Assembly (NCBI RefSeq): GCF_033807715.1
Contig: NC_084607.1
Span: forward strand, 15,424,941-15,488,940
Direction: 5' to 3'
DNA length: 64,000 nucleotides
Source: Cololabis saira
Taxonomy: Eukaryota > Chordata > Actinopteri > Beloniformes > Belonidae
Numbering within the stretch: the stretch's first letter is position 1; each line of letters begins with the position of its first letter. The position numbers and the translations under genes are program-made. Shown here one piece after another: positions 41,901 through 52,568 of this stretch. A model generated the notes under the pieces. That model was not told the DNA's origin and ran no database searches. It worked only from the letters and a program-made list of their open reading frames with translations.

Positions 41901-44267
41901 ATGTTTCCATGGCAACATGGAAATGATTGGTGTCGCCAAACCACAGAAGGCTGCTGTAGTAGACCAAAGGAAGTCAAAATAAAGACTTAAAAATAAGCTG
42001 CAACAACAGATTTATTTTGGAAACCGAGCTTGCACCGTGCTATGTTGTGGATCACCCATTTCAGGCATCACTATGCCAGGACATCGGGCCAGTCCCGACA
42101 TGCTAGACCCTGGTGTTAACCAAATTCTTCCTCTCTTGTGCTTCATTTCAACAGGTAAGTTTTGTCTCAAAGAGCAGAGCACATGTCCTTGCCCTCTTGG
42201 GTGTTTTGACTGAGCAGACTGTTCTGCTGTACGTGAATTTAATTTCATTAATGTTTATCATTATTGAACAAAACAAACAAAAAATCCTCTGATTTCTGAG
42301 ATACTGACGCATAATTTAGAGATCGTTTCTCATTTCAGTGTCTTACAGAAGCAGACTGTTCTGCTGTACGTGAGTGAAATAAACCGATCTGCGCGCTGTG
42401 GGTCAGCCACCACAGGAATTTGGTTTATCCCAGCGCTTCAAACTGCAGTCAGGGGTTTGTCAAGTACACTCTGTGGTCAATGACGTCATAGTAATAACCA
42501 GTCCATCCTGCAATTTCAGAATCTAAACAGAAACCAGGGCCGAGTTTTCCACTGGGAAGCCCTCTCTTATTTCTGAGCCAGTGGGCGGACGACTGCGGTT
42601 TAGTAGTTTAATAAAGAGAAGTGGAGAAGACATCTTTTCTAGACGTTTACTCGTCTTCTTCTTATGGAAGTACATTTCTGCCATCCATCCATCCATCCAT
42701 CCATCCATCCATCCATCCATCCATCCATCCATCCATCCATCCATCCATCCATCCATCCATCCATCCATCCATCCATCCATCCATCCATCCATCCATCCAT
42801 CCATCCATCCATCCATCCACCCATCCATCCATCCATCTTCATCCGCTTGTCCAAGACCAGGTCGTGGGGTCAGCACAGCAGTCTAAGTAGACACTTCCTC
42901 CAGCTCTTCCTGGGGATTCTGAGGCGTTCCCAGGCCAGCCGAGAGACATAGTCTCACCATGCGTGTCCTGGGTCTTCCCCGGGGTCTCCTCTCAATGGGA
43001 CAATCCTGGAACACCTCCCTAGGGAGGCGTCCAGAGGGCATCCGATACATATTGCCCAAGTCACCTCAGCTGACTCCTGTTGATGTGAAGGAGCAGCAGC
43101 TCCACTCCGAGCTGCTCCTGGGTCACTGGGCTTCTCACCCCTCATCTCTACGGCAAATGTTTTATTGTTTAGAAAACATTTGAAAACTTGATTGCTAAAG
43201 TTGACAGATTGAAATTGAAGAAAGTATTTAAAATTTAAGATGCAGTCTGAATCACTCTAAGGTAGTTTTTTCAAACAGTTTTGAGTCATTACATTGTAAA
43301 TTCTTCACTTTGAGAAAGCGTTGCAAACATTTTCAATACTTACTTGTGACTTTAAGTCATTCTTTTGAGACAGTTTGAGATGCTAATTTGTTCTTGTACT
43401 TGTACTGTTCTTGTACTAACATGTTTTGCTGAACATTTTTAGATCCTCATTATTGAATTACTATGTTTAATTCATTATTCAACAAAACAAAAAAAAACCC
43501 TCTAATTTCTAAGATACTGACGCATAATTTAGAGATCGTTTCTCATTTCTGTGTCTTACAAAAGCTTTGTTTTCTTTCTTCAGTTGTCAGAAATTAGCAT
43601 TTATAAACTCCGGTTTTGTATTAGGAGCTGCTGCAGAGACTGAATCCCTGAGCAAACGCTGACATTCATGAATGAGTTCTTATTTCCTCTTCCAGGGCTT
43701 TCTCGAATCCATTAACATCAGTAGCGTCTCTGTTTTAGCTTTCAGAAACCCACATGGGCCACATCACAGGGCGCTTTACCGCCAGTGCCTCTGAAACTAA
43801 TGTTTTAAACAGTCAAAACCATCCTGAACTACAAACTCATCAGTTCTGACAAACATCTGACGAAAATTATGAAAAAAACTAAATGATTTTTCTTTTATTG
43901 TACTTTATTGTACTTGTTTATTCATCAGGAGCTTAACGGTAGGTTTATTCCTCCTTTTGAGTTTTTTTTAACTGCATTTCCTTTTCTTTTCACAACATTC
44001 CTGGTTACTGAACAGAACAAACTGACGTTGTTTTCATCTCGGTTCAGGATCCAGCCTCTGTCTGAGGCTTTAGATGACCTCTACAAGGAGTTCAACGCCC
44101 TTAAAGCTCACCTGGGTGATCTGACTGAAAAGTTCAGCGCCGTAGAAACCTTCATTGACGAGGTCAAGGCCAGCCGTGCCAACAATCCTGCTCCCGCTGC
44201 TCCTCCTTCGGCTCCGAGACAGACTGGGAGGAGGCTGATAAAGAAGAAAGCTCCTACCCCAACCTAA
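38998..44267 (+). CDS. Unrecognised small secreted coiled-coil-like protein, 3 coding exons, 155 aa
   Basis: Coding exons 38998-39115, 40727-40856 and 44048-44267 join with GT-AG introns and matching phases to a 155-residue protein. Residues 1-21 are a strong signal peptide ([13 protein letters not shown] before QRRR). An Arg-rich stretch follows, then a sequon N50-L-T. From about residue 43 to 130 the sequence has heptad-like hydrophobic spacing, for example [19 protein letters not shown], suggesting an amphipathic or coiled-coil helix. The tail is Ala/Pro-rich and ends basic ([12 protein letters not shown]). There are no cysteines after the signal peptide, so no disulfide fold. I do not recognise the family. 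Clean splicing and conserved character argue for a real gene. Intron 1 holds an ATTCA-type repeat; intron 2 holds a LINE tail. Confidence 0.8.
39648..40080 (+). repeat. Interspersed repeat with ATTCA head and TTTATTTGTATAGCGTCT core, copy 1
   Basis: A short TTCAA/ATTCA tandem is followed by TTTATTTGTATAGCGTCTAA, then TTGTCTCTAGGCACTTTC and AAAAACTCCCC, then G-rich and A-rich stretches. The first about 130 bp recur at 48345-48520. This is a common fish dispersed repeat whose class I cannot state with confidence. It lies in an intron. Confidence 0.7.
42213..42378. repeat. Local duplication: CAGACTGTTCTGCTGTACGTGA twice, plus a block repeated at 43462-43560
   Basis: CAGACTGTTCTGCTGTACGT occurs at about 42217 and again at about 42354. 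The block between them, containing GATACTGACGCATAATTTAG, occurs once more at 43517 in the same orientation. All are within intron 2 of the small secreted-protein gene. Confidence 0.75.
42681..43150 (-). mobile_element. LINE 3'-end fragment with long CCAT (TGGA) tail
   Basis: A CCAT microsatellite (42681-42836) is followed by the antisense 3' end of the same LINE family as at 48.5-51.8 kb. Shared stretches include CACTTCCTCCAGCTCTTCC and GGCGTTCCCAGGCCAGCCGA. Severely 5' truncated. Long frames of IHPS or DGWM repeats are artefacts of the microsatellite. Confidence 0.85.
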
Positions 44268-45138
44268 CTTCACAACGAGGAGCCTCTTTGACTCTGATGT
44301 CTGCTTCCTCTCAGGCTTTTCTCTGTCCTCTCTGATGGCACAGCCAATCTGAACATAATCCTTTAGCTTTCATTATTATCTGATTTGTTGCCGAGGCATC
44401 AAGTAATGTAATTTGGTCAACGCCCCCTGCAGCTGTAATGGTATTTGTCCACATGGTCTATCATTTGTGCATTTCTCATTTACTTCAGACTGGTCCATTT
44501 TGAAAGAATGAGTATGAGAGCATCTCTCGTCTAAGTGTTGAAAACTTCCCTGGTGGCACATCTATCCGGGGTCCAATGGTGGGGGGTGGTAGTCTAGTGG
44601 CTACAACTGAACCACCTTAACCCTAATTGCTGATACAAGACTGCAATCACACCATGTCTGAATCACATGACCAAAAATACTTGCTAAGAGACAGTAGAAA
44701 TTATTGGTGTTTATTAGATTACTTTTCTTTACCAACCACACGTGGTGAAATTTGAGGCTGAGAGAATCATGCCACTGTGTCAAACGAGTCTTGATGGGAT
44801 GATATGAATATGAAAATTGCTCTTATTTTATGACTTACCAAAGAAAAAACAAAAATTAAAGCCAATTTTAACAATAAATGAACCCAAAGCAACTTAATCC
44901 AGTTTTTTTTTCAGTGTTATAATATCTTACAGACTGCAAGTCTGGTGAAGATGAGTCAAATTTTAGTTCACTTGAAATAAACATTTCACAGTAGGCATTA
45001 GAGCCATGAGTTAGTGTCTGCAGTATTGACCCTGAAAATATAAAAGCATATTACATTTGTAATCCTTTACAATGTTCAGCCTCCTGGACCTCGCTGAGGT
45101 CTGCTTGTATCGCTCTCGTCTCTGTGCTGCATTATATT

Positions 45139-45144
45139 AATAAA
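45139..45144 (+). terminator. Candidate poly(A) signal AATAAA for the small secreted-protein gene
   Basis: AATAAA 872 bp after the stop codon, followed by a T/G-rich stretch (CTCTTTTGTTGC). An alternative AATAAA lies further on, at about 45430. Confidence 0.35.
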
Positions 45145-47263
45145 CTCTTTTGTTGCATTCATTGGTCAGTTCAGTTGCTTCTTTATGTCTTAACTTAACT
45201 TTGACCTATAATGAGAAAAGTTGATGATGTCCATAAATCTGTAAACTAGCTCAGAGTAAAACTTTTATCCTGACTCCATCAGAGTTGTGTTGCTGTAACG
45301 TTATGAGGAACAAGAATCAGTCCGGCGCTCAGAAATGATCTTCAGAATTTAAGTGTTGGAGGAAAGTATCCATTGAAGACCTCACATCTATTTGAAGGGT
45401 AATGTTTGAGACTTGAACTTTATGCCATGAAATAAAGCTTTGTGGGTTTGAAATTTAATCCATCAGGGGGCTCCAGCTCAGTGCTGTGACCCGGTTTGGA
45501 TTACAGTACATCAGAGAGCGAGGGAAACATATGTAATCTCATGTAGTGTAGGAGACAGAGCTTCATCTGTTGCTGCTCTGATTCGCAACGATGTGGAGCA
45601 TAAAACACAAAGGAGGTAAAACGGAGCAAAGGAAAGGTCAGTGGTGAAAACAGCTTACTGTTTAGCAGTTACTGTGTTATAGTGCAGTCTAACACTGACA
45701 TACCGTTTTATTCACGCTTCTGTGCCTCCACTCATGTAAAGCTGCAAAATAACCAAGTCAATTCAATCATAAAGCACATTTTGAACAACCAAAGTGAAGC
45801 AAAGAGCTAGAAATGACAGTTAGGCACTACAATATGAAAACAAATACCAGAGGCATCAAGATGAGGAAAGAAGTCAAGACTTAAAAGCAAAAGATGCAAA
45901 AATGAAAAAGACAGTTAAAATGACTTTCGATAAGAAATAAGAGAGGAGGATAATACAAACTTAAAAGTTAAAAGTAACAAAGAACATTTATGTCTTTAAA
46001 TATATCTTGAAATAGTCTTCTCTTAATCTCCTTAATGTCCCTTATATCTGTTTAAGTTCATAAATGCTCAGCTGAGGAAAGATAAATCAGTATGAATCTG
46101 AATTTAATATCGAAGTGGACATCAACAAGCCATTTCCAGCCATGTTTATCTTACGAAGGGCACTTCTGCATTAGCTGTGCGCCAATGTTACCTTCTGACA
46201 GTTTTGTAATTATTTAGGAATTATGCAACTTTAATTATTTAAATTTCTTGAAAATGACAAAATGTTGTCATGAGAGCATCGCTTGACAGGAAACCACTTC
46301 CAGTGGCAAATACTGTAACCTAGGCAACCAGGTAAATGGATGACAAAAAATTCTTTCAACGTCAATCCATCTAGATCTGGACTTGCAAAGGCTTAAGTTT
46401 TATGACAGTATATGAGCAAGGTGCTGAGATGAAACGCAGTGGATGCAGATCCTGCACAGTTTATCATCGCTAACGAGGTACAAATGAATGCAATCTGACG
46501 CTGAGATGATTCAAAATGTCTAATCAAATCTAAAGGATGACCTTTCTAAGCATTTCAGAGCATCGGTTCAGCACAGATGTAGTAATAAAAAAATAAAATA
46601 AACATAATAAAACATGAGAGCAGGTGTTACGGAAGAATAAAAAGAAGTGTAACCTCCTGGCAGAGCCTAATTTTCATGCAGTGATTTTCATGTTGTGTTA
46701 TTGGTCGCCTCACTTGACCAGCTCAGGACTGGATTCCCTGGCTGCAGCTCTTCACCTGTCATTCTTTTGTTATTCAATTATTTGAACCAGAAAGGTCACA
46801 GAGAATTTCAGGTCAAAAGCAAATTTCATGGTTTTCGGTGTTCTGGTGGAGCCTGTCACAGGCTGCACTTGTGCCAGAGAAGTTTTCAATTTGTATTCAG
46901 CATGGTGTCACCAACTGCTGAAACTTTCTGCAGCATTTTCAACTTTGTCTTCCCCTTATTTTCAGCCTACACTAACAAACAAACCAAAACAAATAAAACA
47001 TTTTTCCTTTTTTTTTTCTCTCTTATGCTGGTAACACACATTTACCTCTGACGCCTCATACGTCATTATTCCACATGTTGTGAGAGGTGAGAAGTGATTT
47101 ACAGTCGACCTGGAGGTGCAAGCCAAATGCTTTAATCTTTGTTCGCTCTTCACCCGTGACTTCTTACCAGTTGGATGAAAAGTTAAGATGATCTTATTTG
47201 CCAGTGCAGAACAATTTTAGAGAATCTGGAATATAAAACACAAAATAATTTCCTCTTACTTAC

Positions 47264-48045
<782 letters not shown>

Positions 48046-48344
48046 TGCTGTTATTGATGTGAACAGGTTCAGTGCAGGACGCTGTGTCTGTAGCCAACCT
48101 TTTCTTATTGCCACAAAAATCTTCAAGAGGTAAACATCATCCACAGTCAGATCATCTGGGAAGAGTCCAAGGTATAAGAGGGTGAAGGAGCAAAGTATGA
48201 TGATTTTGAACTGACGGCCTGATCAAACCATGTGTCCATGGTCTGCAGTGGCCTCCCCACATCCTCTCCAGCAGAGCGCAGAGGCCGTGCTGAACTTGGA
48301 TCTCTGTTTAGGAGTTACGAAGAAACAGATGAGTGTCTTACAGC

Positions 48345-48520
48345 AATTCAATTCAATTCAATTCAATTTTATTTGTATAGCGTCTAACAACAAAAGTTGT
48401 CTCTAGACGCTTTCCAGAGACCCAGAACATGACCCCCAAGCAATTATTACATAAACAATGGCAGGTAAAAACTCCCCTAGTGGGAGAAAAGCCTTAAGCC
48501 AAACAGTTGTAAGGAAAAAC
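48345..48520 (+). repeat. Interspersed repeat with ATTCA head, copy 2
   Basis: Same family as 39648: ATTCA tandem, TTTATTTGTATAGCGTCTAA, TTGTCTCTAGACGCTTTCC, AAAAACTCCCC. It abuts the 3' end of the LINE and seems to replace its expected CCAT tail. Confidence 0.75.
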
Positions 48521-49051
48521 AGCAGAGATGCCTAGGCTTCCCTCACCCCAGACACTTCCTCCGGCTCTTCCGGGGGGAGTCCGAGGCGTTCCCAGGCCAG
48601 CCGAGAGACATAGTCTCTCCAGCGTGTCCTGGGTCTTCCCCGGGGTCTCTTCCCGGTGGGACATGCCTGGAACACCTCCCTAGGGAGGCATCCAGGAGGA
48701 TCCGGTACAGATGCCCAAGCCACCTCAGCCGACTCCTCTCAATGTGAAGGAGCAGCGGCTCGACTCCGAGCTCCTCCCGGGTGACTGAACTCCTCACCCT
48801 ATCTCTAAGGGAGCGTCCAGCCACCCTGCGGAGGAAACTCATCTCGGCCGCTTGTATCCGCGATTTTGTCCTTTCGGTCCCTACCCAAAGTTCATGACCA
48901 TAGGTGAGGGTAGGTGCGTAGATTGACCGGTAAATAGAGAGCTTCACCTTTTCGACTCAGCTCCTTCTTCACCATGATGGTCTGGTACATCGACCGCATA
49001 ACTGCGGACGCTGCACCGATCCGTCTGTCAATCTCCCGCTCCATCGTTCCC

Positions 49052-49951
49052 TCACTCGTGAACAAGACCCCGAGATACTTGAACTCCTCCACCTGAGGCA
49101 GAACTTCTCCACTCACCCGGAGAAGGCACGCCACCCTTTCCCGGTGGAGAACCATGGCCTCGGTCTTGGAGGTGCTGATTCTCATCCCTGCCGTGTCGCA
49201 CTCGGCCGCAAACCCGCCCCAGCACACGCTGAAGGTCCCGGTCCGATGAAGCCAACAGGACGTCATCCGCAAAAAGCACAGACGAAATCCTGTGGTTCCC
49301 AAACCGGATCCCCTCCGGCCCCTGGCTGCGCCTTGAAATCCTGTCCATAAAAATTATGAACAGGACCGGTGACAAAGGGCAGCCCTGCCGGAGTCCAACA
49401 TGCACCGGGAACAAGTCTGACTTACTGCCGGCAATGCGAACCAAACTCCTGCTCCGATCATACAGAGACCGGACAGCCCTTAATAGAGGGCCCCGGACTC
49501 CATACTCACCGAGCACCCCCCACAGAATGGCACGAGGGACACAGTCAAATGCCTTCTCCAGATCCACAAAGCACATGTAGAGTGGTTGGGCAAATTCCCA
49601 TGAACCCTCGAGCACCCTGCAGAGGGTGTAGAGTTGGTCCAGTGTTCCACGACCGGGACGAAAACCGTATTGTTCCTCCTGAATCCGAGGTTCAACTATC
49701 GGCCGTATTCTCCTCTCCAGTACCCTGACGTAGACTTTCCCGGGGAGGCTGAGAAGTGTGATCCCCCTGTAGTTGGAACACACTCTCCGGTCCCCCTTTT
49801 TAAACAGAGGGACCACCACCCCGGTTTGCCACTCCAGCGGTACTGTCCCCTTCCTCCATGCAATGTCGCAGAGGCGTGTCAACCAAGACAGCCCTACGAC
49901 ATCCAGAGACTTGAGGTACTCAGGGCGAATCTCATCCACCCCCGGTGCCAC
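49052..49951 (-). pseudogene. LINE copy A reverse transcriptase fragment
   Basis: The 299-codon frame carries RT blocks in order: GVDEIRPEYLK, SNYRGITLLSLPGK, EEQYGFRPGRGT, FVDLEKAFD, LRQGCPLSPVLF and the catalytic FADD box. It breaks shortly after FADD; the thumb and C-terminal region continue in other frames (48892-49302, then 48543-48947). Confidence 0.9.
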
Positions 49952-50692
49952 TGAGGAGCTTATGAACCACCTCAGTGACCTCGGCTTGGGTGATGGATGA
50001 GCATGTCCCCAGAGTCCCCACTCTCTGCTTCCTCCGTGGAAGGCATGTCAGTCGGGTTGAGGAGATCCTCGAAGTATTCCTTCCACCGTCCGACGATGTC
50101 CCCAGTCGAGGTCAACAGCTCCCCACCCACACCGTAAACAGTGCCGGCAGAGTACTGCTTCCCCCTTCTGAGGCGCCGAACGGTCCTCCAGAATTTCCTC
50201 GAGGCCGACCGAAAGTCTTCCTCCATGGCCTCCCCGAACTCCTCCCAGACCCGGGATTTTGCCTCCAGGACCGCCCGAGCCGCGGCTCGCTTGGCCTGCC
50301 GGTACCCATCTACTGCGTTAGGAGTCTCACAGGACAACATAGCCCGGTAGGACTCCTTCTTCAGTCTGACGGCATCCTGTACTTCCGGTGTCCACCACCG
50401 GGTTCTAGGATTGCCGCCACGACAGGCACCGGAGACCTTGCGACCACAACTTCGAGTCGCCGTGTCGACAATGGAGGCAGAGAACATGGTCCACTCGGAC
50501 TCGATGTCCCCCGCCTCCCCCGGGATCTGAGAGAAGCTCTCTCGGAGGTGGGAGTTGAAGATGTCCCTGACAGAGGGCTCGGCCAGACGTTCCCAACAGA
50601 CCCTCACAATCCGTTTGGGTCTGCCCGGTCTGTCCAACCTCCTCCTCCGCCAGCGCATCCAACTCACCACCAGGTGGTGATCAGTTGACAGC

Positions 50693-51661
50693 TCAGCCCC
50701 TCTCTTCACCCGAGTGTCCAAGCGGCCGAAGGTCAGATGAAACGACAACAAAGTCGATCATTGACCTCCGGTCTAGGGTGTCCTGGTGCCACGTGCACTG
50801 ATGGACACCCTTATGCTTGAACATGGTGTTAGTTATGGACAAACTGTGACTAGCACAGAAGTCCAACAACAAAACACAGCTCGGGTTCAGATCGGGGAGG
50901 CCGTTCCTCCCAATCACGCCTCTCCAGGTATCACTGTCATTGCCCACGTGAGCGTTGAAGTCCCCCAGTAGAACAATGGAATCCCCAGTTGGAGCACTAT
51001 CAAGTACTCCTCCCAGGGACTCCAAGAAGGCCGGGTACTCCCCACTGCTGTTCGGTCCGTAGGCACAAACAACAGTGAGAGACCTTTTCCCGACCCGAAG
51101 GCGCAGGGAAACGACCCTCTCGTTCACCGGGGTGAACTCCAACACATGGCGACTGAGCTGAGGGGCTATAACCAAGCCCACACCAGCCCGCTGCCTCTCA
51201 CCCTGGGCAACTCCTGAGTAGTGGAGGGTCCAGCCCCTTTCAAGGAGCTGGGTTCCAGAGCCCAAGCTATGTGTGGAGGTGAGCCCGACTATCTCTAGTC
51301 GGTATCTCTCAACCTCACGCACAAGCTCCGGCTCCTTCCCCCCCAGTGAGGTGACATTCCATGTCCCCACTGTGAGGGCTTTAGTCCAGGGATTGGGTTG
51401 TCGAGGCACCCCGCCACGACTGCTACCCAGTCGACATGGCACCAGCCTGCCATGGACCTTCCTGCGGGTGGTGGGCCTACGGGAAGGCGGGCCCACGTCG
51501 CTGTTTCGGGCTGAGCCCGGCCGGGTCCCACGGGCAAAGACCCGGCCACCAGGCGCTCGCCTACGAGCCCCAACCCCAGGCCTGGCTCCAGGGCGGGGCC
51601 CTGGTGACGCCAATCCGGGCGACGTAACTGTCCTTGCTGTTTTCTTCACCATGATTAGCAT
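50693..51661 (-). pseudogene. LINE copy A apurinic/apyrimidinic-type endonuclease fragment
   Basis: A Pro/Arg-rich leader is followed by the endonuclease motifs [29 protein letters not shown] and [14 protein letters not shown]. The last motif precedes a frameshift; the expected STDHHLVV block continues in the overlapping frame 49972-50751. Confidence 0.88.
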
Positions 51662-52439
51662 GTGAACCGCTCTTAGTCTGGCCCGTGACCCAGGACCTGT
51701 TTGCCATGGGAGACCCTACCAGGGGCGTAAGTGCCCCCGACAACATAGCTCCTAGGATCACTCGGGCACACAAACCCCTCCACCACAGTAAGGTGGCGGT
51801 TCATGAAACATGAAAACATGTTTTTCATAATAGATCCCCTTTAAATACCAGGCGCGCCGCGCGCCCCCGTCCCGCTCCCCGCCCGTCAAAAGCAGACAAC
51901 GTTGGATAAATGTGAGGGAAGATTAGATGAGCAAAGAATCTGGAGTATTAGCTAATTATAGCCCAACTGCACTTTATAGGTTGAGTTACACTCACTGCTG
52001 TTACATGTTTACTTTATTTGTTTGTGATTTATTTTTTTTGTATCACCCTGTTTTGATCCCACTTAGGAGAAGGGGATATTTTTTGAGCCTTTTATTTTTC
52101 TCCATATGAGGTTAGACATAGTTACATGGAAAATGTAACTGACCAATGCACCTCTTGTACAATGTTTGTGATGCATATGGTTCATTGTTTTACATTGAGC
52201 TGCTTAAGAAAACAAGGAATCTTAAGTTAGTCTTTACAAGTGTAAAGTTGGGGACTACATTGTGTTTGTATTTATGAAGGAATGCTACATTCAGGTCAAA
52301 AGCTATTTTTGTGGAAAGTTGAATAAACATTTGCATAACGCAAGCATATTTGCCCTTTCTCATGTTGTTAACAGTATTAAAAACATTTAAAAAATACCTA
52401 AAGGTAATTTAGAACAGCAAAAAGTGTGTTAATAAATGT

Positions 52440-52525
52440 GCGATTAATATGCGATTAATCGCGAGTTAACTATGGACAACATGCGATTAATCGCGATTAA
52501 AAAAATGAATCGTTTGACAGCCCTA
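52440..52525. mobile_element. Solitary terminus of a hAT-like MITE (AATCGTTTGACAGCCCTA)
   Basis: Internal ATGCGATTAATCGCGA motifs run to the terminus AATCGTTTGACAGCCCTA, which I recognise as a frequent fish MITE end. The opposite terminus was not found nearby. It lies about 45 bp downstream of the stop codon of the 52.6-55.0 kb gene. Confidence 0.55.
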
Positions 52526-52568
52526 CTTTAAACCCATTATAATCAGTATTGCAGGTTGTTTTTTTTTT

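Larger units (their letters stand above)
48525..51840 (-). mobile_element. Near-full-length but inactive APE-endonuclease LINE, copy A
   Basis: Read on the minus strand, a 5' GC-rich region leads into an endonuclease domain (50693-51661), a linker region (49972-50751), reverse transcriptase (49052-49951) and a C-terminal region (48543-49302). These lie in different frames, so several frameshifts have killed it. Copies in this window end in TGGA-type 3' repeats, as in RTE-like elements, but I assign the clade only tentatively. It lies downstream of the 52.6-55.0 kb gene, in the same orientation. Confidence 0.9.

Noticed and set aside
42681..42836. Regular short repeats as a possible CRISPR-like array
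   Set aside because: A 4-bp microsatellite with no spacers, in a vertebrate genome.
42581..42951. Long frames of IHPS or DGWM repeats
   Set aside because: Pure translation of the CCAT microsatellite, open in several frames at once.
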